This document shows, piece by piece, positions 23,876-34,259 of a stretch of 64,000 nucleotides of DNA (position 1 is its first letter; each line of letters starts with the position of its first letter). The DNA lies in contig NZ_KB910944.1 of the NCBI RefSeq assembly GCF_000383235.1, positions 1 to 64,000 on the forward strand, read 5' to 3'. This DNA comes from Bacillus sp. 123MFChir2. Its GTDB lineage: Bacteria > Bacillota > Bacilli > Bacillales > Bacillaceae_G. A model generated the notes under the pieces. It made no database searches. It saw only the letters and a list, made by a program, of their open reading frames with translations, and was not told the origin of the DNA. Made by a program: the position numbers and the translations under genes.

Positions 23876-24295
23876 ATGAAGGGATTATTTAAAGGTTTAA
23901 AGTATACACTTAGCAATTTAAGTAAGAAAAAAGTAACGTACGACTATCCAAATCAGCCACTACCACTCCCAGATCGCTTTCGCGGTATTCAAAAATTTTA
24001 TCCAGAAAAATGTATCGTGTGCAATCAATGCGCAAATATTTGTCCGACAGACTGCATTCAACTAACAGGGAAAAAGCACCCAGATCCAGAGAAGAAAGGG
24101 AAAATCATTGATACGTATGATATTAATTTCGAAATTTGTATTCTTTGCGATCTTTGTACGGAAGTTTGCCCGACAGAAGCCATTGTGATGACAAATAACT
24201 TTGAACTAGCCGAATATTCGCGAGATGATTTATTTAAAAACTTACAGTGGCTTGATGAAAATGATCAACATGTGAGAAGGGAGAATAAAGCATGA
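23876..24295 (+). CDS. nuoI: Complex I-like subunit I (two 4Fe-4S clusters)
   Basis: A 139-residue ferredoxin-like subunit. Two full cluster motifs are visible: CIVCNQCANICPTDC and CILCDLCTEVCPTEA, which bind N6a and N6b and feed N2. In this operon it would be the outermost Fe-S subunit because the NADH module is missing. ATG 23876 follows GGGGGCAGGAG. It overlaps nuoJ by four bases. Confidence 0.96.
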   Translation: MKGLFKGLKYTLSNLSKKKVTYDYPNQPLPLPDRFRGIQKFYPEKCIVCNQCANICPTDCIQLTGKKHPDPEKKGKIIDTYDINFEICILCDLCTEVCPTEAIVMTNNFELAEYSRDDLFKNLQWLDENDQHVRRENKA

Positions 24296-24816
24296 GCGGC
24301 GAGTTAGTAGCGTTTTTAGCATTAGCCCTGCTTGCGATCATGGGCGGTGTACTTATGCTGAACTTAACGAAAGTGATGCATATGATGCTCGCTCTAGTAT
24401 TTACATTCCTTAGTATCGCCGGGATTTATTTCATGCTATCAGCAGAATTTGTCGGGGTTGTCCAAATTTTGATTTATTCCGGTGCGATTACGATTATTAT
24501 GATTTTTGGCATTATGTTAACAAATCATAATGATCAAGAAGAATCACATTTTGGCTGGCGTAAACTCATTGTTTTTCTTGCTGTGGTCGTCTTCGGATCG
24601 GTGCTGTATTTTGGGGTGAATAACGTCGACTTTGAGAGTGGGCGTGTTCAAGATGGTCCGGTGCTTCATGAACAAAATACACGTCAGATTGGGGAATTGT
24701 TGTATTCGAAATATATAATACCGTTCGAATTAACGTCTGTTGTATTACTGGTTGCCCTTGTGGGAGCGATTGTACTTGCGAAGAAGGGCAAGAAAAAGGG
24801 GGATTCGCATGAATAG
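24292..24816 (+). CDS. nuoJ: Complex I-like subunit J
   Basis: A 174-residue membrane subunit with five predicted helices. [22 protein letters not shown] is the characteristic helix three with its pi-bulge glycine region. The C-terminal helix [20 protein letters not shown] is also typical. Start ATG 24292 overlaps nuoI; it overlaps the nuoK start by eight bases. Confidence 0.94.
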   Translation: MSGELVAFLALALLAIMGGVLMLNLTKVMHMMLALVFTFLSIAGIYFMLSAEFVGVVQILIYSGAITIIMIFGIMLTNHNDQEESHFGWRKLIVFLAVVVFGSVLYFGVNNVDFESGRVQDGPVLHEQNTRQIGELLYSKYIIPFELTSVVLLVALVGAIVLAKKGKKKGDSHE

Positions 24817-25123
24817 TATTCCAGCTTCTGCGTACCTGACGCTTGCGATTATACTGTTTTGCATCGGTTTATTTGGAGCATTAACGAAGCGTAATACAGT
24901 AATTGTATTCGTTTGTATTGAACTTATGTTAAATGCGGCGAACTTAAATTTAGTTGCCTTTAGTAAATTAGGGATGTTTCCAAATTTAAAGGGACAAATT
25001 TTTGCATTGTTCACAATGTCCGTTGCTGCAGCTGAAGCAGCGGTTGGTTTGGCGATTTTAATTGCTTTATATAGAAACCGAGCAACTGTTAATACAGATG
25101 AAATGGATTCGTTAAAGCATTAA
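24809..25123 (+). CDS. nuoK: Complex I-like subunit K
   Basis: A 104-residue three-helix subunit related to Mrp[21 protein letters not shown] carries the conserved glutamate of helix two in the proton path, and the third helix starts at [20 protein letters not shown] 24809 follows AAAAAGGGGGA; the longer open frame from 24740 lies within nuoJ. Confidence 0.95.
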   Translation: MNSIPASAYLTLAIILFCIGLFGALTKRNTVIVFVCIELMLNAANLNLVAFSKLGMFPNLKGQIFALFTMSVAAAEAAVGLAILIALYRNRATVNTDEMDSLKH

Positions 25124-25152
25124 GGTGATGACCGAAAAGGGGAGGGGATTTC

Positions 25153-27021
25153 GTGATGGGTGAGTATGCATGGCTAATACCGCTTTTCCCGCTTGTGTCT
25201 TTCGTTTTACTCGTGATGTTTGGTAAGAAGTTAAAAGAAGGAAGCAGCTGGATTGGCATATTGCTTACTTTTCTTTCATTTGCATCTGCGGTAGTTGTAT
25301 TAATAGAACGGCTATCATCAGAAACGGTAAAGCAGCAATGGACTTGGCTCCAAATTGGGGATATGAACATTTCTTTTGGTTTTGAAGTCAATGCATTAAA
25401 CGCATTAATGCTCTTTATTGTCTCACTTGTCAGTTTGCTTGTTCATTTGTATTCGAAAGGATATATGCACGGCGATGAAAGACTTCATATCTTTTATGCA
25501 TACTTAGGATTGTTTACATTTGCAATGCTTGGGCTCGTCATCTCGACTAACTTATTACAGCTTTATATATTTTGGGAGTTAGTAGGACTCGGTTCTTTCT
25601 TATTGATTGGTTTCTATTTCTTTAAAGAAGGAGCAAAGGCGGCTGCGAAAAAAGCGTTTATTATGACGCGTATCGGTGATGCCCTATTGTTTATCGGGAT
25701 GATTCTATTATTCTGGCAAGTTGGAAGTTTTGATTACGATGTCATTTTTCAAGCCGTACAAGCTGGAGAAATTTCACAGGCGATGATTACATTAACGGCG
25801 ATTTTAATCTTCGTCGGCGCAATGGGGAAGTCAGGTCAGTTTCCGCTCCATACGTGGCTTCCAGATGCGATGGAAGGTCCGACGCCAGTATCAGCGCTGA
25901 TCCACGCGGCGACGATGGTCGCTGCTGGGGTATATTTAGTTGCCACGATGTTCCCGCTTTTCGCAGCGAGCGAGGCAGCGATGCAAACTGTTGCAGTTGT
26001 TGGCGGTATTACGGCAATTTTTGCAGCATCTATTGGTATTGTGCAAACGGACATTAAACGTGTATTAGCCTACTCTACGGTGAGCCAGCTTGGTTATATG
26101 ATGCTTGCGCTCGGTTCTGCTGGGTACGTGGCTGGGGTGTTTCATTTAACGACGCACGCTTTCTTTAAGGCGTTATTGTTCTTAGCAGCCGGCAGCGTCA
26201 TTCATGCGGTGCATACGCAAAACATCGAAGAAATGGGTGGCCTGTTTAAGAAGATGAAAGTGACCGGCATATTGTTTTTAATTGGAACGTTTGCGATTAG
26301 CGGTGTTCCGTTATTTTCGGGTTTCTTTAGTAAGGATGAAATTTTAGCGGCGACGTGGGAGCGCGGCAATTACGGTTTATTCTTTCTTGCGGTAATCGCA
26401 GCTTTCTTCACCGCTTTCTATATGTTTCGCTTGTACTTCCTTGTCTTCACGGGAGAGGCGCGCGGAGAGCAGAAACATGTGCATGAGTCTCCGAAGGTAA
26501 TGACAGTGCCAATGATGGTTCTTGGCGTCCTGGCGATTGGGGCTGGCTATGTGAATACACCTTGGTTTGGAACGTTTCTTGGGGATTGGCTTACAAAAGA
26601 CGCGGCGTTTCAAGTGAGAGAGGCTCATGGCCCGGTCTGGATTATGATTGTGGCAACGTTCGTTTCATTGGCTGGGATTGCTTTAGCATATTTGATCTAT
26701 GGAAAGCGCACCATTTCAAGGGATTGGCTTGGTGGGAAGAATGCTGCCGTGCACGGCTTGCTAAAGGAGAAGTATTATATTGATGAATTGTATAGCGTAA
26801 CCGTACTTCCGCTTGTGAAAGGCATTGCATCTGTTCTATATTTCTTTGAAACGCATATTGTGGAAGGAACAATGCAACTTCTTGGCGGTATCGTAAAAGG
26901 TGTGAGTACGATTGGTTCGAAACTACAAAACGGACAAGTGCAAATGTACGGCACAGTTACAGCGGTTTGCTTAGCTGCACTCGTGGTGATTCTGTTATTG
27001 ACAGGGGGGTATGGACAATGA
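25153..27021 (+). CDS. nuoL: Complex I-like subunit L (antiporter-like pump)
   Basis: A 622-residue antiporter-like subunit with about sixteen helices and the long lateral helix at the C-terminal end. Conserved blocks are FWELVGLGSFLLIGFYF (helix 5 glutamate), GKSGQFPLHTWLPDAMEGPTP split around the channel lysine and histidine, and IKRVLAYSTVSQLGYMMLALG. The start is GTG 25153 or ATG 25156 after GGAGGGG. It overlaps nuoM by four bases. Confidence 0.95.
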   Translation: MMGEYAWLIPLFPLVSFVLLVMFGKKLKEGSSWIGILLTFLSFASAVVVLIERLSSETVKQQWTWLQIGDMNISFGFEVNALNALMLFIVSLVSLLVHLYSKGYMHGDERLHIFYAYLGLFTFAMLGLVISTNLLQLYIFWELVGLGSFLLIGFYFFKEGAKAAAKKAFIMTRIGDALLFIGMILLFWQVGSFDYDVIFQAVQAGEISQAMITLTAILIFVGAMGKSGQFPLHTWLPDAMEGPTPVSALIHAATMVAAGVYLVATMFPLFAASEAAMQTVAVVGGITAIFAASIGIVQTDIKRVLAYSTVSQLGYMMLALGSAGYVAGVFHLTTHAFFKALLFLAAGSVIHAVHTQNIEEMGGLFKKMKVTGILFLIGTFAISGVPLFSGFFSKDEILAATWERGNYGLFFLAVIAAFFTAFYMFRLYFLVFTGEARGEQKHVHESPKVMTVPMMVLGVLAIGAGYVNTPWFGTFLGDWLTKDAAFQVREAHGPVWIMIVATFVSLAGIALAYLIYGKRTISRDWLGGKNAAVHGLLKEKYYIDELYSVTVLPLVKGIASVLYFFETHIVEGTMQLLGGIVKGVSTIGSKLQNGQVQMYGTVTAVCLAALVVILLLTGGYGQ

Positions 27022-28520
27022 GTTCCTTTCTATTATCTTTCTTCATTTTTTCCCCGCTGCTTTGTATCATCTTGCTGGCATTTGTACCAAAGAAAGAGGA
27101 AAGAGCAGCGAGAATTGTTGGCCTGTTTGGAACATTACTTCCGCTCGGATCCGCGCTCTTTATCGCAAGTACATACGCATCAGGAAAAAGTTTAACGATG
27201 TTTGCAGAAAAGGTAAAGTGGATTCAATTTGGCAACTTTCCAAGTCTAGAGAAAGAACTGTTTACCATTTATTACGAACTTGGCATTGATGGCTTCTCGC
27301 TCGTTATGATGTTTCTTACGGCATTATTGGCGACATTGGCAGCTATTACGGCCTTTTCCGTTACAAAGCATGTAAAAGGTTTCTACATGCTCTTGCTTAT
27401 GCTTGAAATCGGCATGCTTGGCGTCTTCGCTGCGGAAAACTTGCTACTGTTCTTCGTGTTTTTTGAAATTACACTGCCAGCTATGTTTTTACTTGTTGGG
27501 AAATGGGGGAAATTTAGCAGTGAAAAAGCGGCGTACAGCTATTTAATTTATAACGGCATCGGTTCCGCAATCTTGCTTATTGCTTTTTCCGTTTTATTTG
27601 CAAGAGCAGGTACAACGAATATTGCTGAGCTGCAAGTCGTTTTAGCAGGAAAAGAAATGACAACGGTTGGTGAACTGTCTAACTCCTTGCAGTTTGGTTT
27701 ATTTCTAGCGATTATGATTGCATTCATGATTAAACTTCCAGTCTTTCCGCTGCACCGCTGGATGGTGAATGTCCACGTGGAGGCGCACCCAGCGGTAGTT
27801 ATGCTGCATGCCGGTGTCCTCTTAAAGATTGGAGCATACGGGATTGCCCGTTTTGGAATGGGACTTTTCCCGGAGTACTTTGAAAAATTTGCAATTGTTT
27901 TAGGAGTTCTAGGAGCTATTAACTTGCTGTATGGTGCACTCATAGCACTTGTTCAAACAGATTTTCGAAAGGTGCTCGCATATTCTAGTATTTCGCATAT
28001 GGGAATTGTATTACTCGGTTTAGCCGCGCTGAACGCGGCGGGAGTGAAAGGGGCATTGTTTCAAGTCGTTTCCCATGGCTTAATTGCGGCGCTGTTATTT
28101 TTCTTGCTTGGTATAATCGAGCAGCGGTTTTATACTTCTGATATTACAAAGCTTGGCGGCTTAGCGAAGCAAGTGCCGGTGCTTAGCGGATTCTTATTAG
28201 CGGGGAGCATGGCCTCGCTCGGACTGCCTGGAATGTCTGGCTTTGTAAGTGAATTTCTCGCATTTCTTGGCTTGTTTCAAGAGCACCAGGTATTAGCAGC
28301 GGTCTCGGCAATCGGGATTATTTTAACAGCCGCGTACGTACTTCGAGCGGCGATGCAAGTTATATTTGGAAAAAGCGAGTGCGAAGCGAAGAGCGATCTA
28401 CACGGATTTGAGTATATTCCAGTGGTGATCTTGCTAGCGTGTATTCTTATGATCGGTATTTTGCCAGATGTACTAGGTGAACCGCTTCGTGACACATTAC
28501 AGTCGTTAGGGGGTAGATAG
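27018..28520 (+). CDS. nuoM: Complex I-like subunit M (antiporter-like pump)
   Basis: A 500-residue paralogue of NuoL and NuoN. It has FFVFFEITLPAMFLLVGKWG with the helix 5 glutamate, FMIKLPVFPLHRWMVNVHVE with the channel lysine and histidine, and FRKVLAYSSISHMGIVLLG. ATG 27018 lies within the end of nuoL (ATGA). The open frame before it belongs to nuoL. Confidence 0.95.
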   Translation: MSSFLLSFFIFSPLLCIILLAFVPKKEERAARIVGLFGTLLPLGSALFIASTYASGKSLTMFAEKVKWIQFGNFPSLEKELFTIYYELGIDGFSLVMMFLTALLATLAAITAFSVTKHVKGFYMLLLMLEIGMLGVFAAENLLLFFVFFEITLPAMFLLVGKWGKFSSEKAAYSYLIYNGIGSAILLIAFSVLFARAGTTNIAELQVVLAGKEMTTVGELSNSLQFGLFLAIMIAFMIKLPVFPLHRWMVNVHVEAHPAVVMLHAGVLLKIGAYGIARFGMGLFPEYFEKFAIVLGVLGAINLLYGALIALVQTDFRKVLAYSSISHMGIVLLGLAALNAAGVKGALFQVVSHGLIAALLFFLLGIIEQRFYTSDITKLGGLAKQVPVLSGFLLAGSMASLGLPGMSGFVSEFLAFLGLFQEHQVLAAVSAIGIILTAAYVLRAAMQVIFGKSECEAKSDLHGFEYIPVVILLACILMIGILPDVLGEPLRDTLQSLGGR

Positions 28521-28521
28521 A

Positions 28522-30048
28522 ATGGACATGAAAACATTACTAGGCTTATCATGGCATTTGATGACGCCGGAATTTATCTTGCTTGGCGGGGCTATTCTTC
28601 TATCACTTCTCGATCTGTTTGCAAAACAAACGTTTCGGCGCCGGAATTTAGCATACGGGGCAATTGGAACGGCTGTGCTCGCACTTGCGCAGCTCGTGAC
28701 ATTATACGGTGCACCGGCTGGAGAGATTTTAGATGGATCGTTTATATTGGACGGATTTTCAAAAGCATTTAAAACGCTCTTATTACTCGGCGGTATTCTT
28801 GTATTACTCCTTGCGGTGAGCGATGATGATAAGCAGCCGATTGAAGACATAGGAGAATATTATTACTTATTTTTAACGGCGCTGCTTGGCGCGGTGTTTA
28901 TGGCATCTAGCAGTGATTTTATTACACTGTTTGTCGGTCTTGAGTTATTGTCATTGTCTTCGTACATTTTAGTCGGTATTCGTAAGAATCATAAAGTTTC
29001 GAATGAAGCGGCGATGAAGTATGTCATAAACGGTGGTATTTCTACGGCCATTACGTTGTTTGGAATGAGCTACCTGTACGGACTGACAGGCTCAACAAAT
29101 ATTTTAGATATGCAGCGCTTGTTCGTACAGGGTGTGAGCGGTGATATACAACTTTTGCTGTCGCTTGCGTTTATCCTGCTTTTTGTCGGTTTGTCTTTCA
29201 AAATTGCGACTGTTCCATTTCATATGTGGGCACCTGATGTGTACGAAGGAGCGGCAACGCCTGTTACGGCATTCTTAGCAACTGTATCAAAAATTGCTGG
29301 GTTTGTAATGATTGTGCGCATTTTCTTAATCATTTTCGGAGCAATTCCTGTGCAAGACGGGGCAGCATCCCTATTTAGTAATATGAGTATCTATCTTGCC
29401 GTTCTTGCTGGGATAACGATGATTGTTGGGAATAGCGTTGCTTTAAAGCAATGCAGTATAAAGCGGATGTTTGCATATTCAGGGGTGGCGCATGCTGGGT
29501 ATTTACTCGTACCGCTTGTTGTAATGTCGCCGTTTCTTATAGATAGCATGTGGTTTTATATGCTTGCTTATGTGCTGATGAATATCGGAGCATTTGCAAT
29601 TATCCACGGTATAATCTTACAAACGGGACAGGAAAATACGACCGCTTTTGCTGGTTTGTATAAACGATCACCGTTTACGGCGATTATGATGACAATTTTT
29701 ATTCTGTCACTTGCTGGTATTCCTGGGACAGCCGGATTTATTGGGAAGATTAACATCTTTTTAGGAGCATTTATCGTCCAGCCAGCTCATTACGTGTTAG
29801 CCTCAATTATGATGGGGACAACGGTTATCTCCTTCGTTTACTATTTTCGCATTTTGCAGCAAATGTTTTTTCGCCGGGGAGAAAGCGAGGAGCGCATCGT
29901 TCTTCCGGTTAACCTAAAAATCGTTGTAGGCCTTTGTGCGATTGCAACAGTTGTACTCGGTGTATTACCAGCCGGCGGTTACAATTTCTTTTATAATTAT
30001 TTTCCAATGATGAAAGATTTCTTCTTTCTTGGGAACATGGTACAATAG
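28522..30048 (+). CDS. nuoN: Complex I-like subunit N (antiporter-like pump)
   Basis: A 508-residue third antiporter-like subunit, the one next to NuoK and NuoJ. Blocks include FVGLELLSLSSYILVGIRKN, FKIATVPFHMWAPDVYEGAAT and IKRMFAYSGVAHAGYLLVPL. ATG 28522 is one base after the nuoM stop. Last operon gene, followed by a terminator. NuoE, NuoF and NuoG are absent, so the complex cannot oxidise NADH in the usual way. Confidence 0.95.
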   Translation: MDMKTLLGLSWHLMTPEFILLGGAILLSLLDLFAKQTFRRRNLAYGAIGTAVLALAQLVTLYGAPAGEILDGSFILDGFSKAFKTLLLLGGILVLLLAVSDDDKQPIEDIGEYYYLFLTALLGAVFMASSSDFITLFVGLELLSLSSYILVGIRKNHKVSNEAAMKYVINGGISTAITLFGMSYLYGLTGSTNILDMQRLFVQGVSGDIQLLLSLAFILLFVGLSFKIATVPFHMWAPDVYEGAATPVTAFLATVSKIAGFVMIVRIFLIIFGAIPVQDGAASLFSNMSIYLAVLAGITMIVGNSVALKQCSIKRMFAYSGVAHAGYLLVPLVVMSPFLIDSMWFYMLAYVLMNIGAFAIIHGIILQTGQENTTAFAGLYKRSPFTAIMMTIFILSLAGIPGTAGFIGKINIFLGAFIVQPAHYVLASIMMGTTVISFVYYFRILQQMFFRRGESEERIVLPVNLKIVVGLCAIATVVLGVLPAGGYNFFYNYFPMMKDFFFLGNMVQ

Positions 30049-30057
30049 TACAAACTG

Positions 30058-30087
30058 AAAGTGTAGAGCCTAAACTCTGCACTTTTT
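30058..30087 (+). terminator. Terminator of the nuo operon
   Basis: AAAGTGTAGAG pairs with CTCTGCACTTT (one G-T pair) around CCTAAA, then a T-run. Confidence 0.88.
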
Positions 30088-30173
30088 GTTTTGGTAAATT
30101 TTCGTTTACTACATGAGTAGTAAACAAGGTTCATACGGGCAGCTTCCCGTTAGAGCAGGAGGGTCGATTGGTT

Positions 30174-30410
30174 ATGGCACAAATTTTAGGGCAACAAGCA
30201 CTCATTGCAATTGTGTCGCATTTACTGTTTATTACCATCACGTGGTGGGCGCTGCAAGGTCTTCATCTAGAGCGATTAATGAAGCCGGGAAAAGTCATGC
30301 AAACGAGGGTGCTTCTTATTCTTGTAACGATTGCCATCGGTACATCTGTAAGTAACTTTTTTCTTGATTATTTAGGTTATTCAAAGAGTTTAACGTACCT
30401 TGTAAAGTAG
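30174..30410 (+). CDS. ywzB: DUF1146 small membrane protein YwzB
   Basis: A 78-residue protein with two helices, LIAIVSHLLFITITWWAL and VLLILVTIAIGTSVSNFFL. It matches the DUF1146/YwzB family of bacilli, found just upstream of ywmB and murA; its function is unknown. The ATG at 30174 begins MAQILGQQ and lies ten bases after AGGAGGG; TTG 30168 is a possible earlier start. It sits between the nuo terminator and ywmB. Confidence 0.8.
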   Translation: MAQILGQQALIAIVSHLLFITITWWALQGLHLERLMKPGKVMQTRVLLILVTIAIGTSVSNFFLDYLGYSKSLTYLVK

Positions 30411-30471
30411 AAAAGTACAACGTATAGAACCATCCTTCTCCGTCAACAATGGGGACTAGGAGGGGATGAAC

Positions 30472-31179
30472 GTGAAAAAAATACAAGCCATGATGTTGAT
30501 TGTCGTGAGTGTAGTTATATTTTTAGTTGGATATCGAGAAATGAAACCTGTGAGCGATCAAGAAAAAATGGAAAGTATGATTGCTGCTTTAGAAAAGAAC
30601 GGTGCTACTGTTCAGCGTTGGTCTTGGTTAGCAAGGGAAACAAAGACAATTTCCGATATACATACGTTTGAAAAACTATTAAGGCAAGTGAAGGAACGTG
30701 CAAATGTAGCAGAATGGGAAATTGAGCAATCTAAAGATGGCTACAAAGCAACTGCGCAAAAAAAATTTTCTTCTCATGAAGAAAGGCTAGTAGTTACGTG
30801 GGCAATGGAAAATACTAAAGAAAACACTTTTATTATATATGAAGTGAGCGGGACGAAATGGAACCCTGAACATACAGATAAAACGATTAGAATTTTTGAT
30901 ACAAAACCAAAAATTTATACTTGTATTCAAGGTGCGCTCAGTGATAAGATTGAAGGTGTTTTGCAAGATAAAACCAATGAAGTTTTGAAAGATCTTTCAG
31001 CAAGAACGATTGAAAAAATAGAAGAAAGAGCATTTGTGTCAGTCTCCGCATATAATAAAAAGTGGAATGACGCTCTTTCAACAAATAAAGAGAAAATCAA
31101 TGTGCAAATAGCAATACGTTCTACGAACAACAAGAATACAATTGTGGTTGGCACACCGATCATAACTTCTGAGTATTGA
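30472..31179 (+). CDS. ywmB: YwmB family protein
   Basis: A 235-residue secreted or membrane-anchored protein: a short basic N-terminus, one hydrophobic segment (MMLIVVSVVIFLVGY) and a soluble remainder. It corresponds to the YwmB/DUF1779 family, which has a TATA-binding-protein-like fold of unknown function and always precedes murA and spoIID in bacilli. GTG 30472 is preferred, because ATG 30466 lies directly against AGGAGGGG. Its conserved location hints at a role in envelope or spore wall work (inference). Confidence 0.8.
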   Translation: MKKIQAMMLIVVSVVIFLVGYREMKPVSDQEKMESMIAALEKNGATVQRWSWLARETKTISDIHTFEKLLRQVKERANVAEWEIEQSKDGYKATAQKKFSSHEERLVVTWAMENTKENTFIIYEVSGTKWNPEHTDKTIRIFDTKPKIYTCIQGALSDKIEGVLQDKTNEVLKDLSARTIEKIEERAFVSVSAYNKKWNDALSTNKEKINVQIAIRSTNNKNTIVVGTPIITSEY

Positions 31180-31213
31180 ATAGATGTGAAAAAAGGACAC
31201 GGAGGGGAATAAC

Positions 31214-32518
31214 TTGGAAAAGATCATCGTCCGTGGCGGAAAGCGGTTGAACGGCACAGTGCGCGTAGAGGGCGCAAAAAACGCTGTATTACCTATAATC
31301 GCTGCAGCCCTATTAGCGAGTGATGGAAAGAATGTACTATCTGAAGTACCAGAATTATCAGATGTATACACAATTAATGAGGTATTGCGTCATTTGAATG
31401 CAGAAGTATTTTTTGCAAACAATGAAGTAACAATTGACGCATCAAAAGAACTAAACATCGAAGCACCATTTGAATATGTACGTAAAATGCGAGCGTCCGT
31501 TCTTGTAATGGGGCCGCTTTTAGCACGTAATGGCCGTGCACGTATTGCGCTTCCTGGTGGATGTGCAATCGGTTCACGTCCAATTGACCAACATTTAAAA
31601 GGCTTTGAAGCAATGGGAGCAAAAGTAAAAGTTGGTAATGGATTTGTTGAGGCGTATGTAGACGGTAAGTTAACAGGTGCAAAAATTTACTTAGATTTCC
31701 CAAGTGTAGGGGCAACAGAAAACATCATGTCTGCTGCTGTATTAGCAGAAGGGACAACAGTTATTGAAAATGTAGCAAAAGAACCAGAAATCGTAGACTT
31801 AGCGAACTTCTTAAATGCGATGGGAGCAAAAGTACGTGGTGCTGGAACTGGTACAATTCGTATCGAAGGTGTCGATAAATTATATGGTGCAAACCATTCT
31901 ATTATTCCTGATCGTGTTGAAGCAGGAACATTTATGGTTGCAGCAGCAATTACAGGCGGAAACGTGTTAATTGAAAATGCTGTACCAGAACATTTACGCT
32001 CTATTACAGCGAAAATGGAAGAAATGGGAGTTACGATTATTGAGGAAAACGAAGGTATTCGTATTATCGGTCCTGAGAAGTTAAAAGCGGCTGATATTAA
32101 AACGATGCCACACCCAGGATTCCCAACAGACATGCAATCACAAATGATGGCATTATTACTGAAAGCAAATGGCACAAGCATGATTACAGAAACAGTATTC
32201 GAAAACCGTTTCATGCATGTGGAAGAGTTCCGTCGTATGAATGCAGATATTAAAATCGAGGGCCGTTCTGTAATTATGAATGGACCAGGTAATCTGCAAG
32301 GTGCCGAAGTAGCAGCAACAGACTTACGCGCTGCAGCAGCATTGATCTTAGCTGGTTTAGTATCTGAAGGTCATACACGTGTAACAGAATTAAAACATCT
32401 TGACCGCGGATATGTAAACTTCCACGGTAAGTTAGCTGCACTAGGTGCAGATATTGAACGTGTAACTGAACAAGTGGCGGAAGTAGTAGAACAACAAGTA
32501 TCTGATCTTCACGCTTAA
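31214..32518 (+). CDS. murA: UDP-N-acetylglucosamine 1-carboxyvinyltransferase
   Basis: A 434-residue EPSP-synthase-fold enzyme that transfers enolpyruvate from PEP to UDP-GlcNAc, the first committed step of peptidoglycan synthesis. The catalytic cysteine, target of fosfomycin, is in [19 protein letters not shown]. The N-terminal [19 protein letters not shown] and the C-terminal [19 protein letters not shown] are typical. TTG 31214 follows GGAGGGG. Bacilli have two MurA paralogues; the ywmB-spoIID context matches MurAA, the main one. Confidence 0.96.
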   Translation: MEKIIVRGGKRLNGTVRVEGAKNAVLPIIAAALLASDGKNVLSEVPELSDVYTINEVLRHLNAEVFFANNEVTIDASKELNIEAPFEYVRKMRASVLVMGPLLARNGRARIALPGGCAIGSRPIDQHLKGFEAMGAKVKVGNGFVEAYVDGKLTGAKIYLDFPSVGATENIMSAAVLAEGTTVIENVAKEPEIVDLANFLNAMGAKVRGAGTGTIRIEGVDKLYGANHSIIPDRVEAGTFMVAAAITGGNVLIENAVPEHLRSITAKMEEMGVTIIEENEGIRIIGPEKLKAADIKTMPHPGFPTDMQSQMMALLLKANGTSMITETVFENRFMHVEEFRRMNADIKIEGRSVIMNGPGNLQGAEVAATDLRAAAALILAGLVSEGHTRVTELKHLDRGYVNFHGKLAALGADIERVTEQVAEVVEQQVSDLHA

Positions 32519-32524
32519 TCAAGG

Positions 32525-32558
32525 TAGCTTCTATGCAAAGGCATGGAAGCTATTTTTT
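32525..32558 (+). terminator. Terminator after murA
   Basis: TAGCTTCTATGC, loop AAAG, GCATGGAAGCTA (one G-T pair), then six T. Confidence 0.92.
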
Positions 32559-32639
32559 CATGTACTCTTATTGTTATAGTCAAGAAACATAATATTTATG
32601 CCTGTTTTGTGGAAGATTCTAAAAATTTGATTTTGTTCC

Positions 32640-32950
32640 ATGTTATATAAATCGCTGTTATGCAGAAGAAATGAGCTTGCTCTCGCTGAAGGCATTGAAA
32701 AAGTCATTGCTTTGAAAAATAAGAAGTATTTTATCGATATGCTGAAAATAGAAAGGGCCCATCACTTGTATATAGTATGGCCTCCTCTTGCTTTACTCTT
32801 TGTTTGAACTTCGCGCGGGGCAAAAAAGGCTCTGACCGTTACTATGCATCGCCAGTCCCTCTCGCCCATTTAAAAAAATGCTTTTCTGCCTTTTTTCATA
32901 AAATAACTAAGTGCTTACGCTAGTTTTTCAATTTGCATTTATATAGAAAG
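32640..32950 (-). repeat. Family B repeat, longest copy
   Basis: The inverted core CTATGCATCGCCAGTCCCTC is at about 32839-32860, with CGCGCGGGGCAAAAAAGG before it. Flanks CGCTGTTATGCAGAA (about 32652) and TTTTTCAATTTGCATTTATA (about 32925) match the 17226-17400 copy, giving an element near 300 bp. It fills most of the murA-spoIID gap; no gene is seen inside. Confidence 0.7.
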
Positions 32951-33028
32951 AAGCAAAAGACCGTGTTCTAAATGCTTGTCTTACTCCATAAGAATGAAAT
33001 GAGTCTAATTTCATAGTGGAGGAAGATC

Positions 33029-34051
33029 ATGAAAACAACAAAGCCCATTATCGTCATCATAACGTTGTTGATAGCGTTAGTGATTATCGTACCAAGCATA
33101 CTTGTTTTTCCGTTTGGGAAAATGAAAGAAGGAAAGGATCATTCACCTTCTGCTCCTAAGTCCGCACAAGACGTACCGGCTCCCTCAAATGCAAAAACTG
33201 ATGTGCAAGTATCTGTGTATCGCAGTCAGCAAAAAAAGATTGAAAAGGTTTCAATTGAAGACTATGTTGCCGGCGTTGTTGCGGCAGAAATGCCAGCAAA
33301 CTTTGAAATGGAAGCATTAAAAGCACAGGCATTAACAGCGCGTACATTCGTTGTAAAGCGTATGTTAAGTGAACAAAAGCTTCAAAATAAAGCGGACGTA
33401 ACAGATACGGTAGAAAATCAAGTGTACAAAAGTAAAGCGGAGCTAAAAGAACAATGGGGCAAAGAGTATGAAGGAAAAATGAAACGGATTGAAGAAGCGG
33501 TAGCAAAGACAGCCGGACAAGTTTTAACATATGAAGGAAATCCGATTACAGCGTCATTTTTCTCGACAAGCAATGGCTATACAGAAAATGCCGCAGACTA
33601 TTGGGGCAGTGACTACCCGTACTTAAAAAGTGTAAATAGTCCTTGGGATCAACAAGCACCGAAATTTACGAGTGAACAAAAGTTTGCTGTTGCTGACTTT
33701 CAAAAACGTCTTGGTGTAAAAGTATTAGCAAATGGGAAGGTTGGCGATATTAAAGATCGTACAGAAGGAAAACGTGTGAAGGAAGTTGACTTTCAAGGGA
33801 AAACATTAACAGGGAAAGATGTAAGAGAAAAATTAGGTTTACGTTCCTCCGACTTTATGTGGAAGCAGCAAGGTGATCAAATTGTCATCACAACGAAAGG
33901 CTATGGTCACGGCGTCGGAATGAGCCAATACGGTGCAAATGGAATGGCTAAGGAAGGAAAGGTGTATACAGACATTGTGGCTCACTATTATAAAGGTGTG
34001 GCAATTGCAACGCTGAATCAATATGAGGGAAAATTGACAGCGAAGAAGTAA
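33029..34051 (+). CDS. spoIID: Stage II sporulation protein D
   Basis: A 340-residue membrane-anchored lytic transglycosylase of engulfment. An N-terminal anchor ([20 protein letters not shown]) is followed by a Pro-rich linker and the SpoIID domain: [20 protein letters not shown] with its catalytic glutamate, [36 protein letters not shown]-like sequence near residue 175, and [18 protein letters not shown] near the end. It cleaves peptidoglycan after SpoIIP during engulfment. ATG 33029 follows GGAGGAAG. The usual murA-spoIID adjacency is kept but widened by a repeat. Confidence 0.95.
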   Translation: MKTTKPIIVIITLLIALVIIVPSILVFPFGKMKEGKDHSPSAPKSAQDVPAPSNAKTDVQVSVYRSQQKKIEKVSIEDYVAGVVAAEMPANFEMEALKAQALTARTFVVKRMLSEQKLQNKADVTDTVENQVYKSKAELKEQWGKEYEGKMKRIEEAVAKTAGQVLTYEGNPITASFFSTSNGYTENAADYWGSDYPYLKSVNSPWDQQAPKFTSEQKFAVADFQKRLGVKVLANGKVGDIKDRTEGKRVKEVDFQGKTLTGKDVREKLGLRSSDFMWKQQGDQIVITTKGYGHGVGMSQYGANGMAKEGKVYTDIVAHYYKGVAIATLNQYEGKLTAKK

Positions 34052-34053
34052 AG

Positions 34054-34082
34054 GCATAGTGCGGCGGCGCTGTGCTTTTTTA
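34054..34082 (+). terminator. Terminator after spoIID
   Basis: GCATAG and CTGTGC arms flank a G+C-rich loop, followed by seven T. Confidence 0.8.
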
Positions 34083-34205
34083 TGTTGTGCCGAATCGCCG
34101 GTAAACGGTGCCCCTGATGCGAATACATCACTTTTGTTATGGGATTATTTGTCATACTTTGTAGAAAAGGAAAGAACGGTTGTTAGTTTTTGCCTAGGTT
34201 TGTCG

Positions 34206-34214
34206 TGTTATAAT
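34206..34214 (+). promoter_or_regulatory. Extended -10 promoter of the acyl-CoA ligase gene
   Basis: TGTTATAAT is a perfect extended -10 element. No good -35 is seen, as expected for this type. It lies about 45 nt before the start codon. Confidence 0.6.
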
Positions 34215-34259
34215 ACAGTTGTATCTATAGGTATACAATGATGATAGGGGGAACGAAAG

